Shown here in pieces: positions 7,937 through 17,079 of a stretch of DNA of 64,000 nt. A program made the translations under genes and the position numbers. The notes beneath the pieces are model-generated. The model did not search any database and was not told the DNA's origin. It was given only the letters and a program-made list of their open reading frames with translations. The stretch spans positions 310,001-374,000 of the forward strand of contig NZ_JAUHPV010000001.1 in assembly GCF_030418315.1 (NCBI RefSeq), in the 5' to 3' direction. Every line of letters starts with the position of its first letter. Positions within the stretch are counted from its first letter, which is position 1. The DNA comes from Demequina zhanjiangensis (GTDB taxonomy: Bacteria > Actinomycetota > Actinomycetes > Actinomycetales > Demequinaceae).

Positions 7937-10105
7937 TCACGGAGCGATCGGCGTGACGGTCCCGTCGTCGTTCACGAGCGCCGCGTTCCAGCGGTAGTCA
8001 CGCGTGAACATCGAGACCGGCACGCGCTGCAGCGAGTAGCCCGACTGCACCACGGAGGACGTCACCACCGGGTACGGCTCCGAGGTCCACTCGAAGTAGT
8101 TGGTGCTCTGGATCAGCACCATGGGCGGCTCCCCGAAGACGTCGATCATCGACGTCAGCGTGTCCTTGGACGGCTCCTCGAGCGCCAGCACGACGGGCAC
8201 GTCGCACATGACGCGGATGCTCCCGAAGTGCGAGGAAGTGCCGGCGAGCACGACGGGTCTGCCGTCGATGACCTCGCAGAGATCCTCGAGCTGCGAGCGC
8301 GCCCCACCCATCTCGGGCGCCATCTCCAGCGAGCCGAGCGCGCTCCACGCGCTGCTCTGATCCTGCGGGGAGAATGAGAGGACGTTCACCGCGAAGCCCA
8401 CCGCCGGGTCCCGGTCGGGCATGACTGACACCCAGGTGGACAGCGGCAGCAGGACGAACGCGATCGCGGCGACCCGGCGGCCTCTCGCGCGAGCGTCGAC
8501 CGTCCGCAGCCTGCCCGCGAGCCACCACGCCGCGATCGCGGCCGCGATCACGAAGCCGGGCAGGGTGGCGGGCTCGAACCTGCGGATCGCCCAGATCTGG
8601 TCGGGCACGATCGACGGTCGCCACAGATAGAGGAGGGTCGACGGCAGGAAGGCCATCACGAGCAGCCACCACTCCGGACCCTTCCGCAGCGCGCGCACGA
8701 CGATGAGCCCGAACCCGAGGATCGCGAGGGCCACGACGGGCCACGTGAGGTAGTAGCTCAGCCAGGTGACCGTCGTCTCGGCGTAGGTGCGGGTGCCGTC
8801 GACCTCGAGGCCTGCGGACTGCTGGAAGCTCTCGACGACCCCGTTGGTGAACTGCTGGAGCGACGTCTCGGTCCCGCGACGAGCGACCATCCACAGCGGA
8901 CGCGACGCCATCAGCACGAGCAGTCCTGAGGCGACCGCGCCGAGCGCGAGGGTGCCGCGGCGACCCAGCCGTCGCGAGAGCGAGGGGATCAGCCTGTCCG
9001 CGCGCGCTCCCTCGGCCCAGCTGATCGCCCATAGCGTCACGAGGATCGCCAGCACGGCGTAGCCAGCGAAGAGCAGCACGGCCTCCCCGCCGAGCCGCTC
9101 GAGATAGGCGCGGCTCCATCGGTAGAGCGCCGCGTACCCGCCCACGAGCGTCACGGCCTGCAGCCCGATGTAGGTGAGGGCCTGCGTACGCCGCCACCGA
9201 CGTGGCGCGTCGAGCGCCGACAGCGCGAACACCGTTCCCAGCAGCGCGCCGACGGCGAAGGCGGCGCCGTCGATCCGGATCAGGACCGTCGCTCCGGACG
9301 TGACCGCACCGGCCGCGAGCGCGATCGCGGACCGCTCCTTGACGCCCTGCCACGTCCACACGACCGACGCGATGACGAGCAGCAGCGTGAGCGGCTCGGT
9401 GTAGGGCGCCCTCGACAGCCCGATGTGCGAGACGGTGAGGCCGAGCATCGCGGCCGGCGCGAGAGCGGCGAGCGGGCTGAGGGCGCGTCGCGCCAGCAGG
9501 TAGACGGCGGCGAGCCCTGCGGCGCCGATGACGATGTTCATCGCGAGCACCCCGGTGGTGCCCCCGAACCATCCGCCCACGGCGATCGTGGCGGGAAGCA
9601 TCTTCGCGCCCTGGGGCTGGATCGCGTCGCCCAGCAGGTTCCACGCCTGCGAGGCGTCGGCCAGATGGTTCGCCTGGAGCGCCGCCGCCTCCACGGCTCC
9701 TGACGCTGGGATGTCCGTGCTGGGATGGTCCACGAGCCACAGCCCGCTGAGGCTGAGGAAGCCGGGGTCGCGAGAGACGATGAGGTACTCCGCGGCGAAC
9801 GGCACGTTGGCCACGATCCACGCGAGGATGCCCGAGATGAGGAGCGCTCCTGCGAACGGCGCCCGGGGATGCGGATCGATCCGCACGAGCGGGCGCCAGA
9901 GGAGACCGATCAGGACGGCCGCGACCGGCAGGACCGTCCACCAGCGATGCTGGCCGACCGCCACGAGGACGCCCGCGGAGAGCGATACGGCGACCATCAC
10001 CAGGACGAACGCCGAGGGGGCGGCCGAGAGCGCGTCGTCGAAGCGGGTGCGCGCGCCGGGCGCGGGCGTCGTGGCACGCGGGGCGCCGACCGTCGGGAAG
10101 GTCAC
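7937..10105 (-). CDS. Polytopic glycosyltransferase-like membrane protein
   Basis: About 722 aa with roughly 12 membrane helices and a C-terminal soluble region of about 180 residues. The first large periplasmic loop and the segment LSRAPYTEPLTLLL between helices resemble GT-C (PMT/ArnT-like) polyprenyl-phosphate sugar transferases, but I cannot name the donor or acceptor. The GTG start at 10105 is chosen because TAGGCT (reverse strand, 10114-10119) lies eight nt upstream; codons further 5' overlap the divergent response regulator. Neighbouring GtrA and a two-component pair suggest a regulated surface-glycan function. Confidence 0.65.
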   Translation of the reverse strand: MTFPTVGAPRATTPAPGARTRFDDALSAAPSAFVLVMVAVSLSAGVLVAVGQHRWWTVLPVAAVLIGLLWRPLVRIDPHPRAPFAGALLISGILAWIVANVPFAAEYLIVSRDPGFLSLSGLWLVDHPSTDIPASGAVEAAALQANHLADASQAWNLLGDAIQPQGAKMLPATIAVGGWFGGTTGVLAMNIVIGAAGLAAVYLLARRALSPLAALAPAAMLGLTVSHIGLSRAPYTEPLTLLLVIASVVWTWQGVKERSAIALAAGAVTSGATVLIRIDGAAFAVGALLGTVFALSALDAPRRWRRTQALTYIGLQAVTLVGGYAALYRWSRAYLERLGGEAVLLFAGYAVLAILVTLWAISWAEGARADRLIPSLSRRLGRRGTLALGAVASGLLVLMASRPLWMVARRGTETSLQQFTNGVVESFQQSAGLEVDGTRTYAETTVTWLSYYLTWPVVALAILGFGLIVVRALRKGPEWWLLVMAFLPSTLLYLWRPSIVPDQIWAIRRFEPATLPGFVIAAAIAAWWLAGRLRTVDARARGRRVAAIAFVLLPLSTWVSVMPDRDPAVGFAVNVLSFSPQDQSSAWSALGSLEMAPEMGGARSQLEDLCEVIDGRPVVLAGTSSHFGSIRVMCDVPVVLALEEPSKDTLTSMIDVFGEPPMVLIQSTNYFEWTSEPYPVVTSSVVQSGYSLQRVPVSMFTRDYRWNAALVNDDGTVTPIAP

Positions 10106-10189
10106 GGCAACCGAGCCTACCTGCGGCCGAGCGCGGGCTCGGGGAGTGGACAGCCTTGCATTACGGCTCGGCGGCGGTAGTGTGTCCCC

Positions 10190-10867
10190 ATGACCCGCAT
10201 TGTCTTGGTCGAAGATGACCCGACTATTTCGGAACCCTTGACCCGGGCTTTGACGAGAGAAGGCTACGACGTCGAGTGGCACGGGACCGGGGCCGGAGGA
10301 GTCGGGGCCTCCGACGACGCTGACCTGGTGATCCTCGATCTCGGCCTGCCCGACATCGACGGAGTGGACGTCGCGCGACGCATCCGCGACAAGGGACTCC
10401 AGGTGCCGATCCTCATGCTCACGGCACGCGCCGACGAGGTCGACCTGGTGGTCGGCCTCGATGCCGGCGCCGACGACTACGTGACCAAGCCTTTCCGTCT
10501 GGCCGAGCTCCTCGCACGCGTCCGCGCCCTCCTTCGCCGCCGTTCGGGAGCCGAGATGGCGGGCGAGATCTCCGCACGCGACGTCCGCGTGGACGTCGCC
10601 GGCCACCGGGCCTTCCTCGGTGAGGCAGAGCTGCAGCTCAGCTCCAAGGAGTTCGAGCTCCTGCAGGCGCTGGTGTCGAACGCAGGCTCCGTCGTCTCCC
10701 GCGACGCGCTTATGCGCGAGGTCTGGGAGGCCGAGTCGGGCGCTCCGTCGAAGACCCTGGACATGCACGTGTCCTGGCTGCGCCGCAAGCTGGGAGACGA
10801 CGCCGCCAACCCCCGGTACATCACGACGGTGCGGGGCATGGGCTTCCGTTTCGAGAACGGCGACTAG
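10190..10867 (+). CDS. OmpR-family response regulator
   Basis: 225 aa. The receiver domain (1-115) has Asp9/Asp10, phospho-acceptor Asp50, Thr78 and Lys100; the winged-helix output domain (about 128-222) ends with the usual ITTVRGMGFRF. The adjacent kinase gene starts 9 bp after the stop, so the two form a two-component operon. ATG lies six nt after TAGTGT (10178-10183), a leaderless arrangement. The divergent glycosyltransferase-like gene shares the 84-bp intergenic region and is a plausible target. Confidence 0.9.
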   Translation: MTRIVLVEDDPTISEPLTRALTREGYDVEWHGTGAGGVGASDDADLVILDLGLPDIDGVDVARRIRDKGLQVPILMLTARADEVDLVVGLDAGADDYVTKPFRLAELLARVRALLRRRSGAEMAGEISARDVRVDVAGHRAFLGEAELQLSSKEFELLQALVSNAGSVVSRDALMREVWEAESGAPSKTLDMHVSWLRRKLGDDAANPRYITTVRGMGFRFENGD

Positions 10868-10876
10868 GCAGGGCCC

Positions 10877-12196
10877 GTGCGGCGCAAGCTGCTCCAGGCC
10901 ACCGTCTCCGCGCTGCTCGTCGCGGTGGTGCTGCTCGGCATCCCGCTCGGAGTCGCTGCGGCGCAGCTCGTCTACAGCGACGCCGAGCGCGACCTCGACC
11001 TGAGGGCGACCAACGCGTCACGCGCGATCGAGATCCGCTACCAGCTCGGCGACACGATCGATGAGCGCACGCTCGAGTCCTTCGTGTCCGACACCCGAGG
11101 CTCGCCCCGGTACATCTACGTGACCCTTCCCGACGGCACCGAGATGTCGGCAGGGGAGAGGCCCACCCCCACGCTCACCGAGTCCCATCTTGCCGACTCG
11201 GGCATCTACGTGGTCATGAGCGCCGCCTGGTGGGACGTGTTCTTCCAGGCCGGCCAGCTGGTGGGTCTTGTGCTCGCCGTCGCCATCGTCGCCGTCGTCG
11301 CCGGAGTCGCGATGGCCTCGTGGCAGGCCGAGCGTCTCAGCCGACCCCTCGTCTACCTCGCCGCGTCCGCCGAGCAGGTGGGCTCGGGCCAGACGCGCCC
11401 ACGTCTCGAACGCACAGGCGTCGAGGAGATCGACATGGTCGCGGAGGAGCTGTCCCGCTCGGCCGACCGCATGGCCGCGCGGCTCGCGGCCGAGCGCCAG
11501 TTCGCCGCCGACGCCTCGCACCAGCTGCGCACGCCCCTCACCGCGCTCACCATGCGCCTCGAGGAGATCGCGATGACCACCAACCGCGACGACGTGCGCG
11601 AGGAGGCCGACGCGGCGCTCGAGCAGGTGGAGCGGCTCGTGGGCGTGGTCGACGATCTGCTGGGCCGCTCGCGTCGCGCGCTCGGCGCGGGCACCGAGCT
11701 CCTCTCGCTTCACGAGGTCTTCGACCAGCAGCGCGAGGAATGGGTCGCGAGCTTCGCCAAGGCCGGCCGTGAGCTCGTCGTCAAGGAGACCGACTCGTCC
11801 GTCTTCGCCACGCCCGGCGGGCTTGCACAGGTGCTTGCCACGCTCATCGAGAACTCGCTGCACCACGGAGGCGGCACCACGACGGTGTCCGCCCGCGAGT
11901 CGGGTGCGAGCCACGCGATCGTGATCGAGGTCCGTGACGAGGGCGACGGTGTCCCCGACGACCTCGCGCCGCGGATCTTCGAACGCGAGGTGACCTCAGG
12001 GCGCGGGCATGGCCTGGGCCTCGCGCTCGCGCGAGACCTCGTGACGGCCGACGGCGGGCGCCTCGAGCTCTCGCAGCGTCGTCCCGCCGTGTTCTCGCTC
12101 TTCCTCCAGGGCGTGCCCAAGATGGTGGACCTGGAGAAGGTGGTCCCGCACGGCCGGACGCTCAAGCAGCGCGGCCGCAGGAGGCGGCGGGACTAG
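10877..12196 (+). CDS. Membrane sensor histidine kinase
   Basis: 439 aa. An N-terminal TM helix (about 7-30), an extracytoplasmic sensor of about 90 residues, a second TM helix (about 128-150), HAMP (about 150-200), HisKA with ASHQLRTPLTAL (His215), and HATPase_c with N-box ATLIENSLHHGG and G-box RGHGLGLALARDLV. The C-terminus is strongly basic. It is the partner of the response regulator just upstream. The sensor domain has no motif I recognise. Its stop overlaps the stop of the convergent gtrA-like gene at a CTAG palindrome. Confidence 0.88.
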   Translation: MRRKLLQATVSALLVAVVLLGIPLGVAAAQLVYSDAERDLDLRATNASRAIEIRYQLGDTIDERTLESFVSDTRGSPRYIYVTLPDGTEMSAGERPTPTLTESHLADSGIYVVMSAAWWDVFFQAGQLVGLVLAVAIVAVVAGVAMASWQAERLSRPLVYLAASAEQVGSGQTRPRLERTGVEEIDMVAEELSRSADRMAARLAAERQFAADASHQLRTPLTALTMRLEEIAMTTNRDDVREEADAALEQVERLVGVVDDLLGRSRRALGAGTELLSLHEVFDQQREEWVASFAKAGRELVVKETDSSVFATPGGLAQVLATLIENSLHHGGGTTTVSARESGASHAIVIEVRDEGDGVPDDLAPRIFEREVTSGRGHGLGLALARDLVTADGGRLELSQRRPAVFSLFLQGVPKMVDLEKVVPHGRTLKQRGRRRRRD

Positions 12197-12687
12197 TCCG
12201 CGGAGCTGCTCCCCGCGCTCGCCTCGGCGGGCTCGGACTTCGGGTCGTGGAAGAGGAACAGCCGATACCCCGCATACCTGGCGATCGTGCCCAGCCCGAT
12301 CCCGAACGCCGCGGAGATGTTGTCCGCGAGCGCGGACGTGTATCCCATGACGTGATGCGACAGTGCGACGGTGCCGGACTCGAGCAGCAGCGCAGCACCG
12401 TTGACCACCAGGAACAGCAGCGCCTCCATGCCCGGCTTCAGGACGCTCATGCCCTTGAAGGTCCAGCCGCGGTGCGCGAGCCACGCGAAGACGATCGAGA
12501 CGAGCGTCGCGATCGCCTTGGCCGTCACGACCCTGTCGTCGTCGCCCGCGACCTCAGCGTCTGGGGCGAACGGTCCCAGTCGCAGCAGGTTGAACGTGCC
12601 GAGATTGACGACGACGCCAGCGGCCCCCACCGTCGCGAAGCGGGCCAGCTCACCCGCACGCGAACGCACCCAGTCGATCACCGTCAT
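12193..12687 (-). CDS. GtrA family membrane protein
   Basis: 164 aa with four transmembrane helices and the GtrA family pattern: FATVGAAGVVVNLGTFNLL in helix 1 and YAGYRLFLFHDP after helix 4. GtrA-like proteins are thought to flip or present undecaprenyl-phosphate-linked sugars for cell-surface glycosylation. ATG is eight nt from TAGGCT (reverse strand, 12696-12701), so the transcript is probably leaderless. It is divergent from purK with only 32 bp between start codons. Confidence 0.88.
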   Translation of the reverse strand: MTVIDWVRSRAGELARFATVGAAGVVVNLGTFNLLRLGPFAPDAEVAGDDDRVVTAKAIATLVSIVFAWLAHRGWTFKGMSVLKPGMEALLFLVVNGAALLLESGTVALSHHVMGYTSALADNISAAFGIGLGTIARYAGYRLFLFHDPKSEPAEASAGSSSAD

Positions 12688-12695
12688 GCTCAGGG

Positions 12696-12713
12696 AGCCT
12701 ACCCCGGTAGTTT
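12696..12713. promoter_or_regulatory. Paired divergent leaderless promoters of gtrA-like gene and purK
   Basis: TAGGCT on the minus strand (12696-12701) and TAGTTT on the plus strand (12708-12713) lie 8 and 6 nt from the two divergent start codons. Each -35 region would have to fall inside the other promoter or the other gene. Confidence 0.6.
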
Positions 12714-12719
12714 TGTCCC

Positions 12720-13865
12720 ATGACCCCGCCTATCGTCGCCGTCGTCGGCGGCGGCCAGCTGGCGCGCATGATGGCGCCGGCCGCGACCGAGCTCGGCGTG
12801 ATCCTGCGCGTGCTCGTCGAGTCGCCCGCCGCCGCGTCCGCGCTGCCCGCCCATGAGACCGTCATCGGCCTGCCCAAGGATCCGCAGGCCATCCAGGAGC
12901 TGCTTGCAGAGCCCCGACCGGATGTCCTGACGTGGGAGCACGAGCACATCCCTGCCGAGGTCTTCGCGGCCGCAGAGGCGGCGGGCGTGCCGGCGCTGCC
13001 TGGGCTTGGGGCGCTGACGTTCGCGCAGGACAAGATCGAGATGCGTCAGAGGATGGACGCGCTCGGGCTGCCCAATCCCGACTGGGCGCACGTGCAGACG
13101 GAGGACGACGTGGCGTCGTTCCTCGCGTCCCACGGAGGCGAGGCGGTGCTCAAGACCTCGCGCGGAGGATACGACGGCAAGGGCGTACGGATCGTGCGCG
13201 AGCCCTCCGAGGCGTCCGACTGGCTCGCCGCCGCGGCGGAGGGCGGGCCGCGGATCCTCATCGAGGCGAAGGTGCCGTACACGCGAGAGCTCGCCGCGCT
13301 CGCGGCGCGCAGCCCCTCGGGCGAGGTGGTGACGTGGCCCGTCGTCGAGTCCATCCAGCGCGACGGCGTGTGCTCCGAGGTGATCGCCCCCGCTCCTGGC
13401 CTGACGGCCGACGAGTCGCGCGAGGCGCGCGAGGTCGCCGCGCGCGTCGCGACCGAGCTCGGAGTGGTCGGCGTGCTCGCCGTCGAGATGTTCGACACCG
13501 GCGAGCACGTGCTGATCAACGAGCTCGCGATGCGCCCCCACAACTCCGGCCACTGGACGCAGGACGGCTCCGTGACCAGCCAGTTCGAACAGCACCTCCG
13601 TGCCGTGCTGGACCTGCCGCTCGGCGCGACCGACGCTCTCGCGCCGGTCACCGTGATGGCGAACGTCCTGGGCGGCTCCCGGGAGGATCTCCCGAGCGCG
13701 CTCTCGGACGTCACCGACCCCGCCGCCAAGATCCACCTCTACGGCAAGGAGGTGCGCGCGGGCCGCAAGGTGGGCCACGTGAACGTGACCGGCGCCGACT
13801 CCGACGAGGTCTACCGGCGTGCCGTGGACGCCGCCGCTATCGTGAGGGACGGAGGTGCGGCATGA
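12720..13865 (+). CDS. purK: N5-carboxyaminoimidazole ribonucleotide synthase
   Basis: 381 aa, ATP-grasp enzyme that carboxylates AIR to N5-CAIR with ATP and bicarbonate in purine synthesis. Seen: N-terminal [14 protein letters not shown], the ATP-grasp lid [11 protein letters not shown] (about 143-153), and the metal-binding [15 protein letters not shown] (about 262-276). The gene precedes purE with a 4-bp ATGA overlap, so the two consecutive enzymes are translationally coupled. The start lies six nt after TAGTTT. Confidence 0.96.
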   Translation: MTPPIVAVVGGGQLARMMAPAATELGVILRVLVESPAAASALPAHETVIGLPKDPQAIQELLAEPRPDVLTWEHEHIPAEVFAAAEAAGVPALPGLGALTFAQDKIEMRQRMDALGLPNPDWAHVQTEDDVASFLASHGGEAVLKTSRGGYDGKGVRIVREPSEASDWLAAAAEGGPRILIEAKVPYTRELAALAARSPSGEVVTWPVVESIQRDGVCSEVIAPAPGLTADESREAREVAARVATELGVVGVLAVEMFDTGEHVLINELAMRPHNSGHWTQDGSVTSQFEQHLRAVLDLPLGATDALAPVTVMANVLGGSREDLPSALSDVTDPAAKIHLYGKEVRAGRKVGHVNVTGADSDEVYRRAVDAAAIVRDGGAA

Positions 13866-14368
13866 GCGAGCAGCCGATCGTCGGGATCGTGATGGGGTCG
13901 GACTCCGACTGGCCCGTCATGAAGGCGGCAGGGGAGGCCCTTGCCGAGTTCTCGGTGCCGTTCGAGAAGGACGTGGTGTCCGCGCATCGCATGCCTGAGG
14001 AGATGATCGCGTACGGGCGGGCCGCCGCCGAGCGTGGGATCCGTGTGATCATCGCCGGGGCGGGAGGCGCCGCGCACCTGCCAGGGATGCTCGCGTCCGT
14101 GACGACGCTTCCTGTGATCGGTGTCCCCGTGCCCCTCAAGTACCTGGACGGCATGGACTCCCTGATGAGCATCGTCCAGATGCCTGCCGGGGTGCCTGTC
14201 GCCACGGTGTCGATCGGGGGCGCCCGCAATGCGGGGCTGCTCGCCGTCCGCATGCTGGCCTCGGCGCCCGACGCGCTCGGGCAGCGGCTCGCGGGTGAGA
14301 TGCAGGGCTTCCAGGAGTCGCTGCGCGAGACCGCGCACGCGAAGGGAGAGGCGCTGCGCCGAGCCTGA
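13862..14368 (+). CDS. purE: N5-carboxyaminoimidazole ribonucleotide mutase
   Basis: 168 aa. Converts N5-CAIR to CAIR in the cytosol, acting directly after PurK. Diagnostic blocks are [10 protein letters not shown] at the N-terminus, VSAHRMPE (with the catalytic His) near residue 40, [12 protein letters not shown] and the [11 protein letters not shown]-terminal loop. Family members are usually 160-180 aa octamers. The ATG overlaps the purK stop. Confidence 0.97.
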   Translation: MSEQPIVGIVMGSDSDWPVMKAAGEALAEFSVPFEKDVVSAHRMPEEMIAYGRAAAERGIRVIIAGAGGAAHLPGMLASVTTLPVIGVPVPLKYLDGMDSLMSIVQMPAGVPVATVSIGGARNAGLLAVRMLASAPDALGQRLAGEMQGFQESLRETAHAKGEALRRA

Positions 14369-14380
14369 CGGCGTTCCGGG

Positions 14381-14450
14381 CCTGCGGCCGTCGTGAGACC
14401 GAGGAGTCGGCGGGTCCCGCAGAGGCGTCACGACCCGGGTGGGCCGCAGG
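14381..14450. terminator. Large stem between convergent purE and LCP gene
   Basis: Two stacked perfect arms, 14381-14389 with 14442-14450 (9 bp) and 14390-14396 with 14428-14434 (7 bp), enclose a smaller G+C-rich hairpin. The position just after purE and before the convergent LCP stop suggests a bidirectional terminator. Confidence 0.6.
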
Positions 14451-14463
14451 ACCCGCGCACGCG

Positions 14464-15735
14464 TCAGCAGGCGGCGAGGATCTCCTCTTCCGTCTCCCGC
14501 TCGGTGTCCGGGATGTAGGAGGACTCGGGAGGGATGGGCAGGTACATCGTGGCCTCGTTGTCGGAGGTGTCCACCGCGGTGGGGGTCTCCGACGTCGGCT
14601 CGGCGGATGGGCTCGCGTCGGTGAGCGCCGACAGCGGGGTGTCGTTCCGGATCGCCTCCCACACCGCCTCGGCCTCGTAGGTGAGCACGACGTCGCCTGA
14701 GCCGTCGCCTGCGTAGGCCCACGGTGCGGTGACCATGGTCACGTTGTTGAGGTCGATGTTCCTCAGCGAGTACGCGATGCCGAAGTCGTAGGTGACGTCC
14801 GCGAACTCCTCCGACATGGTGAACGAGTTCGTGGCTGCCTTCACGAACTGCGTCATCACGGACATGTCGGTGAACACGTTGGTGCCGAGCGCCTTGCGGA
14901 GCATCGACTCGATCAGCTCCTGCTGGCGGCCGATACGCATGAGGTCGGTGCCGTCGCCCAGGTTGGTGCCGGTGCGCGCACGGGCCCACGCGAGAGCGTC
15001 GGTGCCGTTGAGCACCTGTGCGCCGGCATCGAGATCGAGCTGGGCCTTTCGGGAGTAGACGTCGTAGGGCACGCACATCGGCACGCCGCCCAGGGCGTCG
15101 ACCATGTCGCGGAACCCTGCGAAGTCGGCGACCACGAACTGTCCGTCGAAGTCGATGCCCGTGAGGTCGTTGAGCGTCCGCATGACGCATGCTGCGGCCT
15201 CGGCGGGGTCGTTGTTGAAGCCGTAGCCGTTCGAGAAAGCGACGTTGAACTTCGCAGTCCATCCGCGCTGGTACTGCCCGTCGAAGGACTCGCAGTCGGA
15301 GATCGCGACCCGGGTGTCGCGCGGGATGGAGACGAGCTCGAGGCGCGACCGATCGGCGGAGACGTGGACGATGATCGTCGTGTCGCCGCGCGCGCCGTCG
15401 AAGTAGCCGCCGATGGCGGCGTTCTCGCTCGTGCGCACGTCAGAGCCGATCACCAGGATGTTGAGGTCCTCGCCTGCGTGGACGTCGACGGGCTCGCCAG
15501 CCTCGTCGGTCGCGACCGGCGCGGAGATGTACTCCGCGCTGTCACCGAGGAGCGAGCTGATGTCGGCCGTGTTCGCATTGGCCGACGCGAAGGCCACGGT
15601 CGCGACGCCCTGCATGCCGTAGAAGCCCAGCACGGCGAGCACCACCGACGCCACGGCGGGAATGACGATTCCGTGGCGGAGGGTGGTGGCGTGACGGGGG
15701 CGGTGGCGCGCGCGGCGGCTTCTCGTGTCGCTCAT
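14464..15735 (-). CDS. LytR-CpsA-Psr (LCP) family protein 1
   Basis: 423 aa. A basic N-terminus, one TM helix (about 25-48) and an extracytoplasmic LCP domain with LVIGSDVRTSENA, the SIPRDTRV motif and WARARTG, the Asp/Arg-rich residues that hold the polyprenyl pyrophosphate. LCP enzymes attach glycopolymers such as teichoic acid or arabinogalactan-type polymers to peptidoglycan. A Ser/Thr-rich linker leads to a C-terminal EEEILAAC. It lies 13 bp downstream of a second LCP gene, forming a tandem operon. Start taken at MSDTRSRR; an ATG three codons upstream is also possible. Confidence 0.9.
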   Translation of the reverse strand: MSDTRSRRARHRPRHATTLRHGIVIPAVASVVLAVLGFYGMQGVATVAFASANANTADISSLLGDSAEYISAPVATDEAGEPVDVHAGEDLNILVIGSDVRTSENAAIGGYFDGARGDTTIIVHVSADRSRLELVSIPRDTRVAISDCESFDGQYQRGWTAKFNVAFSNGYGFNNDPAEAAACVMRTLNDLTGIDFDGQFVVADFAGFRDMVDALGGVPMCVPYDVYSRKAQLDLDAGAQVLNGTDALAWARARTGTNLGDGTDLMRIGRQQELIESMLRKALGTNVFTDMSVMTQFVKAATNSFTMSEEFADVTYDFGIAYSLRNIDLNNVTMVTAPWAYAGDGSGDVVLTYEAEAVWEAIRNDTPLSALTDASPSAEPTSETPTAVDTSDNEATMYLPIPPESSYIPDTERETEEEILAAC

Positions 15736-15748
15736 GGGTGGCCTCATT

Positions 15749-16999
15749 CTAGATGCTGCACTCGGCAAGCAGATCATCGACCGTCTCGGCGGAGTCTTGA
15801 GCGGATCCTTCGGTGCCCTGCTGGGAGGCATCGTTCGTCGTGGGAGACCCCGAGCTCGTAGGTGAGTCAGCCTCCACCCGCCCGCTGTCCCACTCCGAGG
15901 ATGCGTCGCCTTCGGCATCGATCGTGAGCGGCTCGTCGTGCCGCAGCTGCTCCCACATCGCCTCCGCGTCCTCCGTGGCGAGGACGTTGAGGAAGTCCTC
16001 GGTGTACTCCCAGGGGACCGTGGCGAACGTGATGTCGTCGGTCCGCAGGCCGCGCAGGCTCCACGCGAGGCCCTGGAGGTACTGGAGGTCGCCCAGCTGG
16101 GTGTCCATGGTCAGGGACGCCGCCATGGCCTTGACGAACTGGGTGAGCTGATCGATATCCGTGAGCAGGTTCTTGCCCAGCAGGGTGCGGGCGACCTGCT
16201 GGAGCAGCTCCTGCTGGCGGGTGATGCGCTGGAGGTCGGAGCCGGAGACGCCGCCCGTCTCCGCGGTGCGCAGACGGGCGTAGGCGAGCGCGGTCGCGCC
16301 GTCGAGCACGTGGGGGCCAGCGGTGATCTCGAGCCTCGCCGTGGTGGACGAGATGTCCTGCGGGATGCACATGGGCACTCCACCGATCGAGTCGATCATG
16401 TCCTCGAAGCCCACGAAGTCGACCACCGCCCAATGGTCGATGCCGATGCCTGTCATGTCCTGGACCGTGTTGATGGCGCATGCGGCGGCCTCCGCCGCGT
16501 CGCCTTGCTTGCCGCCGTTGCCGAACGCGTTGTTGAAGTCGCCGTACCAGCCATTGACCTCGGTGCCGTCGAAGAGGGTGCAGTCGGAGACCTGGACCTG
16601 CAGGTCGCGCGGGATGGACACCGCCTCGACGCGTGTGCGGTCTGCCGAGATGTGCAGCAGGACGGTGGTGTCGTTCCGCATGCCGCCGGCCTCGCGGCCG
16701 CCGATCGCGCCGTTCTCGCCGTCGCGCACGTCCGAGCCCATGAGCAGGATGTTGACGTCCTGGCCCGCTGAGGTGTCCTCCGGGTCGGCGGACGCGGTGG
16801 TCTCGACCTCGCGGATGAGCGATGAGTTGTCGACCGAGTCGAACTCGTGCTCGATCCGGGTCGCATAGGCCTCATAGCCGACGGTCACGAACCCGAGAGC
16901 GGCAGCGGTCACGAGCGCGGTGGCGCGGATCAGGGGATGGCCAGGCTGTGCGGCGCCGTGACGGCGCACAGCGCTGCGCGCGCGACGCGCTCGGCTCAC
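15749..16999 (-). CDS. LytR-CpsA-Psr (LCP) family protein 2
   Basis: 416 aa, paralogue of the next gene. Basic N-terminus, a TM helix (about 25-45), then the LCP domain with LLMGSDVRDGEN, the SIPRDLQV motif and AYARLRT. It ends VDDLLAECSI after a Ser/Thr/Gly-rich linker. The GTG start at 16999 is fixed by a strong AGAGGAGG ribosome-binding site 4-5 nt upstream. It is the first gene of the LCP pair and is divergent from a GT2 glycosyltransferase, fitting polymer synthesis next to its ligase. Confidence 0.9.
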   Translation of the reverse strand: MSRARRARSAVRRHGAAQPGHPLIRATALVTAAALGFVTVGYEAYATRIEHEFDSVDNSSLIREVETTASADPEDTSAGQDVNILLMGSDVRDGENGAIGGREAGGMRNDTTVLLHISADRTRVEAVSIPRDLQVQVSDCTLFDGTEVNGWYGDFNNAFGNGGKQGDAAEAAACAINTVQDMTGIGIDHWAVVDFVGFEDMIDSIGGVPMCIPQDISSTTARLEITAGPHVLDGATALAYARLRTAETGGVSGSDLQRITRQQELLQQVARTLLGKNLLTDIDQLTQFVKAMAASLTMDTQLGDLQYLQGLAWSLRGLRTDDITFATVPWEYTEDFLNVLATEDAEAMWEQLRHDEPLTIDAEGDASSEWDSGRVEADSPTSSGSPTTNDASQQGTEGSAQDSAETVDDLLAECSI

Positions 17000-17079
17000 G
17001 GGTCCTCCTCTGATGCTTCGGCGACCGTACAACGTCCGACGCGCCGTCCGTGTTGCACGCGCTGGGCTACCCTCGTCGC

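Noticed and set aside
7937..10768. A 943-residue reading of the glycosyltransferase-like gene
   Set aside because: The first ~221 codons are antisense to the response regulator and have low-complexity composition; the hydrophobic protein begins after the TAGGCT box at 10105.
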